64,000 bases of DNA, from NCBI RefSeq assembly GCF_002236105.1, contig NZ_NIWU01000001.1, forward strand, positions 1,488,001-1,552,000, in the 5' to 3' direction. The number at the start of each line of letters is the position of its first letter. Position 1 is the first letter of the stretch. The notes beneath the pieces were generated by a model. That model made no database searches. It was not told the DNA's origin and saw only the letters and a program-made list of their open reading frames with translations. This document shows positions 17,537-26,647 of the stretch, piece after piece. Source of the stretch: Pseudomonas umsongensis. GTDB lineage: Bacteria; Pseudomonadota; Gammaproteobacteria; Pseudomonadales; Pseudomonadaceae. A program made the position numbers and the translations under genes.

Positions 17537-19020
17537 AGCGCATCGGACTTCGGGCCAGTTGCGTGGTCGGCTTCGACGGCACGCAACATGTGCTGTGGCG
17601 CAACGGCGAAGTGGTGTTTGAAGGCTCGCGCATTGTGTTTGTCGGGCGTGATTTTCCCGGGCCGGTGGATCAGTGGATTGATTACGGCAACGCGCTGATC
17701 GGCCCAGGCTTCATCGATCTGGATGCCCTGGGCGATCTCGACTCCACGGTGCTGACCCTGGACAACGGCGACGAGCGCGACATGGGCCGGATGTGGTCGG
17801 CGCAGTATCTGGCGCGCGGTCCACGGGAGAGCTACAGCCCCGAAGAAGAAGTCTTCAAGTACCGCTACGCCTTCACCCAATTGATCCGCAACGGCATCAC
17901 CACAGCCATGCCGATCACCTCGATGTACTACCGCGAGTGGGCCGAGACCTACGACGAGTTTGCCGCGGTGGCCGGCGTGGCGGCCGAGTTGGGACTGCGC
18001 ACCTACCTCGGCCCCTGCTACATGAGCGGCATGAGTTACTGGCAGGCCGACGGCACGCTGGCCCATCACTGGGACGAAGCCCGGGGCCTGGCCGGGCTCG
18101 ATGCGACCGAGCGGTTTTTCCAGGACTTCGACGGTGCTCATCAAGGGTTGATCCGCGGCGCTCTGCTGCCGGATCGCATCCAGACGTGCACGCCAGCGTT
18201 GCTGCAACGCACTGCTGCACTGAGCCGGGAACTCAACGCGCCGATGCGCTTGCATTGCTGCCAGGGGCTCGGCGAAGTGGCGATGGTGGAACAACTTCGC
18301 GGTTGTTCGCCGCTGGGCTGGCTGCAGGATCTGGGCCTGCTGACCCCGCGCAGCCTGTTGCCCCACGGCATCTACACCCACGGCGATGACGACCTGCAAC
18401 GCGTGGTCGATGGTGGCGCCAGCCTGGTGCATTGCCCGGTGGTGTTTGCCCGCGATGGCGAGGCGCTGAATTCGTTTGGTCGCTATCGCGCCAAGGGAGT
18501 CAATTTCGCCCTGGGCACCGACACCTGGCCGGCGGACTTGCTGGACAACATGCGCCAGGGCTTGAACATCGCGCGCTTGATGGAGGGCGGCAATACGCTC
18601 ACCAGCGCGCTGGACCTGTACAACGCCGCCACTCTCGGCGGCGCCATGGCCTTGGGCCGCGAAGATATTGGTCGCCTGGCACCGGGGGCCAAGGCCGACA
18701 TCAGCGTGTTCAGCCTGCGCGGACTGCACTTGGGGCCGCTGTTCGACCCGCTGAAGAACCTGCTCCTGGCCGGGCGCGGTGACGATTGCATCGCTAGCTA
18801 CATCGATGGCCGCTGCGTGATGCAGGACGGTCAGGTACGGGGTGTCGACTACCCCGCCCTGCAACGCCAGGCCCAACAGCAATTCGAAAAACTGATGCGC
18901 AGCCACAGCGACCGGGCCTTCGGCCAACCGGACTGGAGGACTCTGTTCCAGCCGGCCATCCCGTTCGCCGACGACTACAGCGCACAGGTGCCGCTGTGCG
19001 CCATCGATCCACTCCTTTAG
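17533..19020 (+). CDS. Chlorohydrolase-like amidohydrolase paralogue lacking the HxH metal motif
   Basis: 495 residues from GTG 17533 (GTGA overlap with the preceding gene). Overall layout follows the ATZ/TRZ-SsnA branch: N-terminal beta domain, barrel, C-terminal GADISVF sandwich. Where family members read GF(I/V)xxHxH, this protein reads PGFIDLDALGDLD, so both metal His are gone. The HxxE motif reads LHCCQG, so the catalytic Glu is also changed. The later His (LPHGIYTH) and Asp (GTDTWPADLLDNMR) are kept. It may be inactive, a subunit of its neighbour, or use different chemistry. Start and frame are secure. Confidence 0.82.
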   Translation: MKRIGLRASCVVGFDGTQHVLWRNGEVVFEGSRIVFVGRDFPGPVDQWIDYGNALIGPGFIDLDALGDLDSTVLTLDNGDERDMGRMWSAQYLARGPRESYSPEEEVFKYRYAFTQLIRNGITTAMPITSMYYREWAETYDEFAAVAGVAAELGLRTYLGPCYMSGMSYWQADGTLAHHWDEARGLAGLDATERFFQDFDGAHQGLIRGALLPDRIQTCTPALLQRTAALSRELNAPMRLHCCQGLGEVAMVEQLRGCSPLGWLQDLGLLTPRSLLPHGIYTHGDDDLQRVVDGGASLVHCPVVFARDGEALNSFGRYRAKGVNFALGTDTWPADLLDNMRQGLNIARLMEGGNTLTSALDLYNAATLGGAMALGREDIGRLAPGAKADISVFSLRGLHLGPLFDPLKNLLLAGRGDDCIASYIDGRCVMQDGQVRGVDYPALQRQAQQQFEKLMRSHSDRAFGQPDWRTLFQPAIPFADDYSAQVPLCAIDPLL

Positions 19021-19032
19021 AGAATTCTGCCC

Positions 19033-19695
19033 ATGCAAAGCTTCGACTTCAGCCAACTGAGCCCACGGGACAAGTACAAGATTCTGATCGGCAGCGTGGT
19101 GCCACGACCGATTGCACTGGTCACCACCGTCGACGCTGAAGGCCGCGTCAACGCCGCACCGTTCAGCTTTTTCAACGCGCTGTCGGCCGATCCGCCGATC
19201 CTTGCGCTGGGCGTGGAGAACTACGGCGACCAGAGTCCCAAGGACACCACGCGCAACATCCAGCTCAACCAGGAGTTCACCGTGAACATCGTCAGCGATG
19301 CCCTGGTGGAAGCCATGAACGTCTGCGCCGTACCTTTCGCCCCCGGTTTCGACGAACTGACCGCCGCCGGCCTCACCGCCATCCCTGGCACCTCGGTCAA
19401 ATGCCCGCGCATCGGCGAGGCACCGGTGGCGCTGGAATGCCGGCGGATGATGGCGCTGAACATCGGTCAGTCGCGGGAGATCATTTTTGGTGAAGTGCTG
19501 ATGGCCCATGTGCGTGATGAGCTGATCGACCCGAAGACGTTGTACATCGATCAACTCGGGCTTGATGCGATCGGGCGGATGGGTGGGCATGGGTATGCGC
19601 GTACCCGGGATTATTTCGACCTGCCGACCCGCTCGTTGCAGGCGTGGACGGATGCGCCGGGGGGTGGCGAGCGGTTTTGGCCAATCGCCAAGTAA
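19033..19695 (+). CDS. Flavin reductase-like FMN-binding split-barrel protein
   Basis: 220 residues. The N-terminal VVPRPIALVTTVDAEGRVNAAPFSFFNALSADPP is the signature of the flavoredoxin/flavin-reductase-like split barrel. The C-terminal part (IDQLGLDAIGRMGGHGYARTRDYFDLP) is typical of the longer soluble form. Such proteins bind FMN and may reduce it for a partner oxygenase. Last gene of the importer/amidohydrolase operon, 12 bases after the second amidohydrolase; a strong hairpin follows. No partner oxygenase is in the window. Confidence 0.87.
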   Translation: MQSFDFSQLSPRDKYKILIGSVVPRPIALVTTVDAEGRVNAAPFSFFNALSADPPILALGVENYGDQSPKDTTRNIQLNQEFTVNIVSDALVEAMNVCAVPFAPGFDELTAAGLTAIPGTSVKCPRIGEAPVALECRRMMALNIGQSREIIFGEVLMAHVRDELIDPKTLYIDQLGLDAIGRMGGHGYARTRDYFDLPTRSLQAWTDAPGGGERFWPIAK

Positions 19696-19704
19696 CCGTC
19701 TTCC

Positions 19705-19743
19705 CACAGATCGTTCCCACGCTCCGCGTGGGAACGATCTGTG
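19705..19743. repeat. Perfect hairpin between convergent genes (repeat family of GATCGTTCCCACG)
   Basis: Arms CACAGATCGTTCCCACG and CGTGGGAACGATCTGTG around a short loop, between the flavin reductase stop and the imuC stop. The same core recurs at 32218-32248 and 59697-59830, so it is a dispersed repeat that may also act as a terminator. Confidence 0.85.
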
Positions 19744-19751
19744 TGCGGGGG

Positions 19752-22700
19752 TCAGCGGAAATCCCGGCTGCGCACGCTGATGCCGTCGAGCAGTGGACTC
19801 AAGTCGCTCAAGCGCCCGGCAATCAAATGCCGCACCTCTCCCTCCTTCTCCCAGCGCCCATCGACCTTGAGCAACTGCGAGCCCACCAGCACCTGGCGCT
19901 GGCGCTCGGCCAGGTCGCGCCAGACCACCACGTTGACGTTGCCGAACTCGTCCTCCAGGGTGACGAAGGTCACGCCACTGGCGGTGCTCGGGCGTTGTCG
20001 GCCGGTTACCAGCCCGGCGACGCTGACCGGTCGCCCGTGCTCCACCTCCAGCAACTCCTTCGAACTGCGGCAGCGACGGGCTTTCAACTCACCACGCAAC
20101 AAGGCCAGCGGATGCGGCCCGAGAGTGGTGCCGAGGCTGTTGTAATCGGCCAACAGGTCTTCGCCGACCGTGGGTTTGGGCAGCGCCACCGCGCCTTCCT
20201 CCTGACGGGGCAGGCCGGCAAACAGGCCGAGCTGCTTTTGCACCCCCGCCACTTCCCAGCGCGCCCTATGCCGGTCACCGGCCAGCCCGCGCAAGGCACC
20301 GGCATCGGCCAGTTGTTCCTGGGCGCGGGCATCCAGGCATGCCCGTTCGCCAAGGTCCGCGATGTCGACGAAGGCGCCTTTCGAACGCGCCGCCTCGATG
20401 CGCCGGGCATCGTCCTGCCGAAAGCCCTTGATCATGCGCAAGCCCATGCGAATCGCCGGTTGCGCACCGGCAATCGGTTCGAGGCTGCAATCCCAGTCGC
20501 TGGCCCGCACGTCTACCGGACGAATCTGCAAATGGTGACGGCGCGCGTCCTGCAGGATCTGGTCCGGGCTGTAGAAACCCATGGGCCAGCTGTTGATCAG
20601 GGCACAGGCGAAGGCCGCCGGTTCGTGGCATTTCAACCAGCAACTGGCGTAGGTCAACAAGGCAAAACTGGCGGCATGGGATTCGGGAAAACCGTAGCTG
20701 CCAAAGCCTTTGATCTGTTCGAAGATCTGCGCGGCGAAATCGGCGGTGTAGCCTTTTTTCTTCATCCCGGCGGCCAGGCGATCCCTATGCGGTTCCAGTC
20801 CGCCATGGCGTTTCCAGGCCGCCATGGAGCGGCGCAACTGATCGGCTTCGCCGGGGCTGTAGTCGGCGGCGACGATGGCGATCTGCATGACCTGCTCCTG
20901 GAACAGCGGCACGCCGAGGGTGCGCTTCAACACCTCGCGCAACTCTTCGGAGGGATAGCTTTCGAGCTCTTCCTTGTTCCGCCGCCGCAGGTACGGGTGC
21001 ACCATGCCGCCCTGGATAGGACCGGGGCGAACGATGGCCACCTCGATCACCAGGTCATAGAACTCGCGGGGCTTGAGCCTGGGCAGCATCGACATCTGTG
21101 CCCGGGACTCGATCTGGAACACGCCGATGGTGTCGGCACGGCCAATCATGTCGTAGGTCAATGGGTCTTCGGAGGGGATCGTTGCCAGGCTCAAGTCCAG
21201 GTTGCGATGACGACGCAGCAAATCGAGACAACGACGAATGGCGCTGAGCATGCCTAATGCAAGGATATCCACCTTGAGCAGGCCGACCGCGTCCAGATCG
21301 TCCTTGTCCCACTGGATGATGGTGCGCTCCGCCATGGCAGCGTTTTCCACCGGCACCAGGGTGTCCAGGGGATGCTCGGAAATCACGAAACCACCGGGGT
21401 GCTGTGACAGGTGCCGGGGGAAACCGATCAGTTGCCCGGTCAGGCTCAATACCCGGCGCAACACCGGGCTCTCGGGATCGAAACCGCCTTCGCGCAGGCG
21501 CTCCACGGGCGGTGTTTCATCACTCCAGTGACCACAGCAATCGGCCAGGGCATTGATCTGGTCCGGCGGCAACCCCAACGCCTTGGCCACATCACGCACA
21601 GCGCCGGCCGCGTGGTAGGTGCTGACCACGGCAGTCAGTGCCGCGCGGGTCCGCCCATAGCGCTGGAACACGTACTGCAAGACTTCTTCACGGCGCTCGT
21701 GCTCGAAGTCCACATCAATGTCCGGCGGTTCGTCGCGCTCTTTGGAAAGAAAGCGCTCGAACAGCATGTTCATCCGGTCGGGGTCGATCTCGGTAATGCC
21801 CAAGGCGAAACACACCGCCGAGTTGGCCGCCGAGCCTCGGCCCTGACAGAGGATTTTCTCGCACCGGGCGAAGGCGACGATGTCCTGGACAGTGAGGAAA
21901 TAACTCTCGTAGCCCAGCTCGGCAATCAGCCCCAGCTCCTTGTCGATCAGCCCGCGGACCTTCTCGCTCGCACCCTGGGGCCAGCGCTGGCGCATGCCCC
22001 GCTCAGTCAATTCCCGTAGCCAGGACGCTGCACTGTGCCCATCGGGCACTAGTTCGCGCGGATACTGATAACGCAACTGACCCAGATCAAAGGTGCAGCG
22101 CCGGGCAATGTCCAGGGTTTCGTCGAGCAAGGCTGGCGGATAGAGCTCGCGCAACACATCGAGGCCGCGCAGGTGCCGTTCGCCATTGGGGTGCAGGCGC
22201 AGTCCGGCATCGGCTACCGGCAGGTGATGACGGATCGCGGTCATGGTGTCCTGCAGGGCCCGGCGCCCGCGCGCATGCATGTGCACATCGCCGCTGGCCA
22301 CCGCGGGTATCCGCAGTTCCCCGGCCAGCGCCAGGAGATCATTCAGTCGTCGGGTATCGTCCTGGCCGCGATGCAGCTGGACCGCCAGCCACAGGCGTTC
22401 GGCGAAGACCTGCTTCAACCAATGGCCCTGCTCAAGGTCATTGACCGCGTCCGGTACCCACAGCGCCAACAGTCCTGGCAATGCTTCGTCGAAGTCTTCG
22501 CGCAGCACTTGATACTGACCTTTTTGCGTACGACGTCGAGCTCGTGTGATCAGTCGGCACAGGGTCTGGTAACCCTCGAGGTTTTCCACCAGCAACACCA
22601 GCTTCGGGCCGTTCTCAATGCGCACTTCACTGCCGATGATCAGTGGCAGCTCCACGGACTTCGCCGCTTGCCAGGCGCGGACAATACCCGCCAGGGTGCA

Positions 22701-22829
22701 CTCGTCGGTGATCGCCAGGGCCTGATAGCCCTGTTTTTTCGCCCGCTGGAACAATTCCAGGGCACTGGAAGCACCGCGCTGGAAACTGAAGTTCGACAGA
22801 CAGTGCAGCTCGGCATATCCGGCGTTCAC
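19752..22829 (-). CDS. imuC: ImuC (DnaE2), error-prone DNA polymerase III alpha-like
   Basis: 1025 residues from GTG 22829 (GTGA overlap with imuB), giving the usual start [22 protein letters not shown] of the PHP domain. The catalytic Asp motif is in [18 protein letters not shown], with [31 protein letters not shown] and [21 protein letters not shown] as expected for C-family polymerases. The C-terminal OB region carries [27 protein letters not shown]. ImuC does translesion synthesis in SOS-damaged cells together with ImuB and ImuA. Last gene of the lexA2-imuA-imuB-imuC operon. A longer upstream start would lie inside imuB and is rejected. Confidence 0.95.
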   Translation of the reverse strand: MNAGYAELHCLSNFSFQRGASSALELFQRAKKQGYQALAITDECTLAGIVRAWQAAKSVELPLIIGSEVRIENGPKLVLLVENLEGYQTLCRLITRARRRTQKGQYQVLREDFDEALPGLLALWVPDAVNDLEQGHWLKQVFAERLWLAVQLHRGQDDTRRLNDLLALAGELRIPAVASGDVHMHARGRRALQDTMTAIRHHLPVADAGLRLHPNGERHLRGLDVLRELYPPALLDETLDIARRCTFDLGQLRYQYPRELVPDGHSAASWLRELTERGMRQRWPQGASEKVRGLIDKELGLIAELGYESYFLTVQDIVAFARCEKILCQGRGSAANSAVCFALGITEIDPDRMNMLFERFLSKERDEPPDIDVDFEHERREEVLQYVFQRYGRTRAALTAVVSTYHAAGAVRDVAKALGLPPDQINALADCCGHWSDETPPVERLREGGFDPESPVLRRVLSLTGQLIGFPRHLSQHPGGFVISEHPLDTLVPVENAAMAERTIIQWDKDDLDAVGLLKVDILALGMLSAIRRCLDLLRRHRNLDLSLATIPSEDPLTYDMIGRADTIGVFQIESRAQMSMLPRLKPREFYDLVIEVAIVRPGPIQGGMVHPYLRRRNKEELESYPSEELREVLKRTLGVPLFQEQVMQIAIVAADYSPGEADQLRRSMAAWKRHGGLEPHRDRLAAGMKKKGYTADFAAQIFEQIKGFGSYGFPESHAASFALLTYASCWLKCHEPAAFACALINSWPMGFYSPDQILQDARRHHLQIRPVDVRASDWDCSLEPIAGAQPAIRMGLRMIKGFRQDDARRIEAARSKGAFVDIADLGERACLDARAQEQLADAGALRGLAGDRHRARWEVAGVQKQLGLFAGLPRQEEGAVALPKPTVGEDLLADYNSLGTTLGPHPLALLRGELKARRCRSSKELLEVEHGRPVSVAGLVTGRQRPSTASGVTFVTLEDEFGNVNVVVWRDLAERQRQVLVGSQLLKVDGRWEKEGEVRHLIAGRLSDLSPLLDGISVRSRDFR

Positions 22830-24241
22830 GCGAACCAGCCCTGCAGCCACAACTGACCACCCTCGCCCACCGCACGGTAGGCCCAACCCTGCTGGCCGGC
22901 ACGGGTTTCGATCAAGTAGTAATCACGGCGCACGTCATCGCCGTCCCACCAACCGGACTCGATGCGTTCCGGCCCCATGAGGATGCGCGTCGAGCCTTCG
23001 TGCACCGCCAGCGGTTCGGTCAGCAGCCAGCCCGGTCGCTGCACGGTCGGCAATCGCGCACCGGGCTGGCTGTCGGCACTGGCCTGCCACGCGCACTCGG
23101 GCCGGTGATCGGCCTGGAAGCGCAGGCCCTGCACGGCATCATCCCCCAGCCGTGCGCGCAGGCGTTCGCGCAGTTGCTCCCAGGGCAAGGTCTGCTGCGG
23201 GCGATCGTCGAACAGCTCCTGAAACTGCGGAACGAAGCTCGGCAAATCTTCGGCGCGCAGGCGAAAACCGCGCACAGGGGCTTCGACCTGGACTTGCTCC
23301 AGGCGCCCTCGCGCCAGTTCGAACAGCATCGCCGGATCACGTTCGGCACTGAGCAGGCCGACCTTGATCAGCGTGTCCGGCAATCCGGCGTGCTCCAGGT
23401 GCAGGTCGAAACGCTGCACACCGCTGTCCCGACCGCACAGGAACGTCGACAGATCCCCCGTCAGGCGGCGCAACGGAAACAGCAAGGCCTGATGGGACTG
23501 CACATCGAAATTGAGCTCGATGCGCACATCGAAACGGTCCGGCGGCAGGTAGAACGCCAGCGCCAGGCGTCGTATGCCCAGCAATTCATCCAGGTGCTTG
23601 AGCACCTGGGCCTCGAAACGCCGGGCCAGGCTGTGCCGGGGCAACGCCTGCACCTGGCTCAAGGTGCGCAGGCCCATGCGCGACAACGCCGTGGCCACGC
23701 TGGCCGCCAGACCGATGCGGTCGATGGGCATGTGCCCCAGGTGATGCTGCAAGGCTTGCTCGTCGGCCACCACCAGGCCGTCGTAGGCGTTGGCCAGCAT
23801 CCGCGCCGCCACCGGATTGGGCGCCGCGACGATGCGGTGACGAAACCCCAGTTCGCCGAGTTCGCTGCGCAGGCGCGCCTCGAATTGCGGCCAGGGGCCG
23901 AACAGTCCCAGGCTGGACTCGATTTCGAACACCAGCGCCCGCGGATAATGCACGCTGACCTGGGAGCTGAAGCGATAAGCCCAGGCGGCCAGGAATTGCT
24001 GCCAGTGTTCGATATCCGCGACGTCGTACTCGGCGGTGGCAAAGCCCTTGCTCAAGGCCTGGGCGGCGCTCATGGACTGGCCGGGGCGCAGACCCAGCGC
24101 CCGCGCCGGGCCATTGACCGCCTGCAGCACCCGCCGCTGGGCCGGGCCGGTCAGCAGTGCCAGCGGCTCCTGGGGGTCGGCGCGCTGACGCAGTACCGCG
24201 TCCAGCGCCAATTGCGGAAACAGAATACAGACCCAGCGCAT
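22826..24241 (-). CDS. imuB: ImuB, Y-family polymerase-like mutagenesis protein
   Basis: 471 residues from ATG 24241 ([20 protein letters not shown]). Y-family fold features are present ([40 protein letters not shown]), but the acidic catalytic residues of true Y-family polymerases are not obvious, as in ImuB generally, which acts as a beta-clamp-binding adaptor for ImuC. A longer open frame upstream runs through imuA and is not coding in that frame. Seven bases separate it from imuA; its stop overlaps imuC. Confidence 0.94.
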   Translation of the reverse strand: MRWVCILFPQLALDAVLRQRADPQEPLALLTGPAQRRVLQAVNGPARALGLRPGQSMSAAQALSKGFATAEYDVADIEHWQQFLAAWAYRFSSQVSVHYPRALVFEIESSLGLFGPWPQFEARLRSELGELGFRHRIVAAPNPVAARMLANAYDGLVVADEQALQHHLGHMPIDRIGLAASVATALSRMGLRTLSQVQALPRHSLARRFEAQVLKHLDELLGIRRLALAFYLPPDRFDVRIELNFDVQSHQALLFPLRRLTGDLSTFLCGRDSGVQRFDLHLEHAGLPDTLIKVGLLSAERDPAMLFELARGRLEQVQVEAPVRGFRLRAEDLPSFVPQFQELFDDRPQQTLPWEQLRERLRARLGDDAVQGLRFQADHRPECAWQASADSQPGARLPTVQRPGWLLTEPLAVHEGSTRILMGPERIESGWWDGDDVRRDYYLIETRAGQQGWAYRAVGEGGQLWLQGWFA

Positions 24242-24248
24242 GGCAACC

Positions 24249-24866
24249 TCAATGCCCCACGGCGAAGGCAATCGGCGCCGAGCGGGCCAATCCGCCGCGG
24301 CACTTGAGCACCCGTAATTGCGCGGGCTTGGCATCGATGGCGATGCGCAGGGCCGCTGGCGAAGGGTTGATCGCTTCGCTGAGCGAGCGATAGGCGAACG
24401 CCAGGGTCGAGCCGGTTTCCGCCGCCACCTGCAAGCGGCGCAAGGCGCGGTCATCGGCCTTGTGCGGCCAGCACAGCACCGCACCACAACTGCCCGAACG
24501 CAGGCATTGTTCCGCCGCCCACAACGCATCGCGCTCGCTGGCCTGGATGATCGACAACTGGCGCAGATCGACCCCGGCGTTCTGCCAGGCCTGGGGGTAT
24601 GGCACGCAGGGCGGCGCCACCAGCACAATGCGCTCGCCCGCCGCCGATAGCCGCGCCAGCGCCGGCCACACCAGTTGCAACTCGCCCACGCCCTGCCCGG
24701 CCAGGAGGATTTCCGTCAGCGCCGCCTCCGGCCAACCGCCCGTGGGCAGTGCCGCATCCAGTGCGGCATGGCCGGTGGGTTGCGGGCTGGCGGCCGGCGG
24801 CGCAGGCCGGCCCCTCCAGACCTGGCCGCCATTGAACAGCGTATCCAGCGCAACGACGGCACCCAT
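24249..24866 (-). CDS. imuA: ImuA, RecA/SulA-like mutagenesis factor
   Basis: 205 residues. It keeps the RecA-like order (ALPTGGWPEAALTEILLAGQGVGELQLVWPALARL; ERIVLVAPPCVPYPQAW; GSCGAVLCWPHKADDRALRRLQVAAETGSTLAFAYR), but the P-loop position reads LAGQGVGELQL without GKT, as usual for this group. The partner of ImuB/ImuC in the mutasome. Start shares one base with the lexA2 stop (24866), so the two are coupled. Confidence 0.93.
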   Translation of the reverse strand: MGAVVALDTLFNGGQVWRGRPAPPAASPQPTGHAALDAALPTGGWPEAALTEILLAGQGVGELQLVWPALARLSAAGERIVLVAPPCVPYPQAWQNAGVDLRQLSIIQASERDALWAAEQCLRSGSCGAVLCWPHKADDRALRRLQVAAETGSTLAFAYRSLSEAINPSPAALRIAIDAKPAQLRVLKCRGGLARSAPIAFAVGH

Positions 24867-25483
24867 CAGCCTTGCCTCACCAGGCCGCAGAACACCCCTT
24901 CGATGGCCAGGTCCCGGTCGGCCTCGACGATGATCGGTTGATAGGCCGGGTTGCGCGGCAACAGGCGAACCTGGTCGCCAACCCGCTCGAAGCGCTTGAT
25001 GGTGACTTCACCGTCGAGCCGCGCCACGACGATCTGGCCATTGATGGCCTCGGGGCTGCGGTGCACGCCCACCAGGTCGCCGTCGAGAATGCCGTCCTCG
25101 ATCATCGAGTCGCCGCGCACCCGCAGCATGTAGTCCGGCACCCGCGAGAAAATCGATGGGTCGAGCAACAAGCGGCTATGGACCTCGGCATCGGCACCGA
25201 TCGGCGCACCGGCCGCCACCCGGCCGAGCACCGGGATGTCCAGCAGCTCGGGACGCGGCGGCTGGCCGAGCAAGCGAATGCCCCGGGCCTGATGTGGATT
25301 GACCTCGATAAAACCGGCTTCGGTCAGCGCCAGCACATGCTTGCGCGCGACGCTGCGGGAGGCGAAGCCGAACGCCTCGCTGATTTCAGCGAGGCTCGGG
25401 GACTGACCATGCTCCGCGATTCGATCACGGATAAAAGTCAGGATGGCGGTACGGCGGGGAGTTAATGTCGTCATGGAGTACAT
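24866..25483 (-). CDS. lexA: LexA2-type SOS repressor
   Basis: 205 residues. N-terminal winged helix (SPSLAEISEAFGFASRSVARKHVLALTEAGFIEV), Ala-Gly autocleavage site in RVAAGAPIGAD, catalytic Ser in RGDSMIEDGI and Lys in VVARLDGEVTIKR. It represses the imu operon it heads, and RecA filament triggers its self-cleavage after DNA damage. I take ATG 25483 because GGAAAGAG lies 5 bases upstream; ATG 25474 (MTTLTPRR) is the alternative. Pseudomonads carry a second LexA elsewhere; this operon-bound copy corresponds to LexA2. Confidence 0.94.
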   Translation of the reverse strand: MYSMTTLTPRRTAILTFIRDRIAEHGQSPSLAEISEAFGFASRSVARKHVLALTEAGFIEVNPHQARGIRLLGQPPRPELLDIPVLGRVAAGAPIGADAEVHSRLLLDPSIFSRVPDYMLRVRGDSMIEDGILDGDLVGVHRSPEAINGQIVVARLDGEVTIKRFERVGDQVRLLPRNPAYQPIIVEADRDLAIEGVFCGLVRQG

Positions 25484-25490
25484 TTGTACT
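25477..25490 (-). promoter_or_regulatory. LexA2 operator AGTACATTTGTACT overlapping the lexA2 start codon
   Basis: A perfect 5+4+5 palindrome with GTAC-N4-GTAC core (25478-25489). It matches the LexA2-type box described for Pseudomonas putida imu operons, not the CTGTA-N8-TACAG box of classical LexA. It covers the spacer between the ribosome-binding site and the ATG at 25483, which would let LexA2 shut off its own operon. Confidence 0.85.
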
Positions 25491-25522
25491 CTTTCCGCAA
25501 TTTCCTGGCAAGCCCCTACCCC

Positions 25523-25638
25523 CTGTAGGAGCGAGCATGCTCGCGAAAAACCCGAGGCCGTTGCGGGGTATCAGGCCCCCCGCGTTATCGTTGACGACCA
25601 TCGTCGGAACGCCGCCCGGAGCATGCTCGCTCCTACAG
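25523..25638. repeat. REP doublet (GTAGGAGCGAGCATGCTCGC type)
   Basis: Inverted pair of CTGTAGGAGCGAGCATGCTC arms flanking an 80-odd base spacer between lexA2 and the LysR gene. The right arm runs into the LysR gene and supplies its last codon and stop. Confidence 0.92.
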
Positions 25639-26544
25639 AGGCTCCGCCAGAAACGCCGTGATGTAATCGATGAACGCCAGCACCTTGGCCGTGGCCCGCC
25701 GATGGCTGGGGTACACCGCCAGGATGTGCGGACCGAAGCTGTCCGGGTCGATGTCGTAGTCGGCCATCACCCGCACCAGGCGCCCTTCGGCAATGTACGG
25801 CGCCGCGCTCCACAACGGCGTATGCAGCAACCCGCGCCCGGCCAGGGCATTGGCCAGCAGTAAGTCGTAGTTGTCGCTGCGCAAGCGGGGTGCCTGGGGT
25901 TGCGGCGAGCTCAAACGTTGGCCGTCGCGCTCGGCCCACCAGAATTCGCGGCTGAGCAAAGGATGGCGGTACAGCAACCATTCGTGCTCATCGAGGGTCT
26001 GCGGGGTGACCGCCAGCCCCTTGCGCGCCAGATACTCCGGGCTGGCGCACAGCGCCAGGCGATTGCTGCCAACGACGCGGGCAATCAACCCCGGCAAGTC
26101 GTCATGCCCTTCACGCAAGGCCAGGTCGTAGCCGCTTTCCAGCAGATTGACGAACTCGTCACACAGGTCCACTTGCAGGTTGATCTGCGGGTATTGCTCG
26201 AGAAAACCGCCACACACCTGATCGAGAAAGGCCTGCCCATAGGCCAGCGGCGCGGTGATTTTCAGACTGCCGCGCAAACCGTGCTGCAACTGCTCGATTT
26301 CCTCGCCGGCCTCGTCCAGTCGCTGCAATACCTGGCGCGCGGTTTCCAGGTACAGCCGCCCGGATTCCGTGAGCAAGATCCGCCGGGTACTGCGCTCGAA
26401 CAATCGCGCGCCGAGTTCCGCTTCCAGGTGATTGACCGCTTTGGTCAGGGCCGACGGGGTCTTGCCCAACTGCTCGGCGGCGCGACTGAAGCTGCCCAGT
26501 TGTGCGGTGACCACGAACATTTTCAGTGCACCCAGCTTGTCCAT
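25633..26544 (-). CDS. LysR-family transcriptional regulator
   Basis: 303 residues from ATG 26544 (MDKLGALKMFVVTAQLGSFS). LysR winged helix (RAAEQLGKTPSALTKAVNHLEAELGARLFER, about residues 20-50) and a substrate-binding domain of the CrgA/AaeR branch (GSLKITAPLAYGQAFLDQV; LALREGHDDLPGLIARVVGSNRLALCASPEYL). It faces the YtcJ-type amidohydrolase gene across 103 bases and probably regulates it. The final Leu and TAG come from a REP element, so its C-terminus may have been trimmed or extended by that insertion. Confidence 0.9.
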   Translation of the reverse strand: MDKLGALKMFVVTAQLGSFSRAAEQLGKTPSALTKAVNHLEAELGARLFERSTRRILLTESGRLYLETARQVLQRLDEAGEEIEQLQHGLRGSLKITAPLAYGQAFLDQVCGGFLEQYPQINLQVDLCDEFVNLLESGYDLALREGHDDLPGLIARVVGSNRLALCASPEYLARKGLAVTPQTLDEHEWLLYRHPLLSREFWWAERDGQRLSSPQPQAPRLRSDNYDLLLANALAGRGLLHTPLWSAAPYIAEGRLVRVMADYDIDPDSFGPHILAVYPSHRRATAKVLAFIDYITAFLAEPL

Positions 26545-26647
26545 TCTTTTTCCATTCAGGCAAAAACGTTTTTCGTGAGCGAGGCGTTCTGCCGAGCGCG
26601 GTAAGCCACTAGTCTGGCCATCAGACGCAATAACAAGGAAACATTCA

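Noticed and set aside
17479..19707. 742-codon open frame on the minus strand opposite the second amidohydrolase
   Set aside because: It is the mirror of a high-GC gene with third-position bias; the plus-strand amidohydrolase and flavin reductase have clear motifs and coupled starts.
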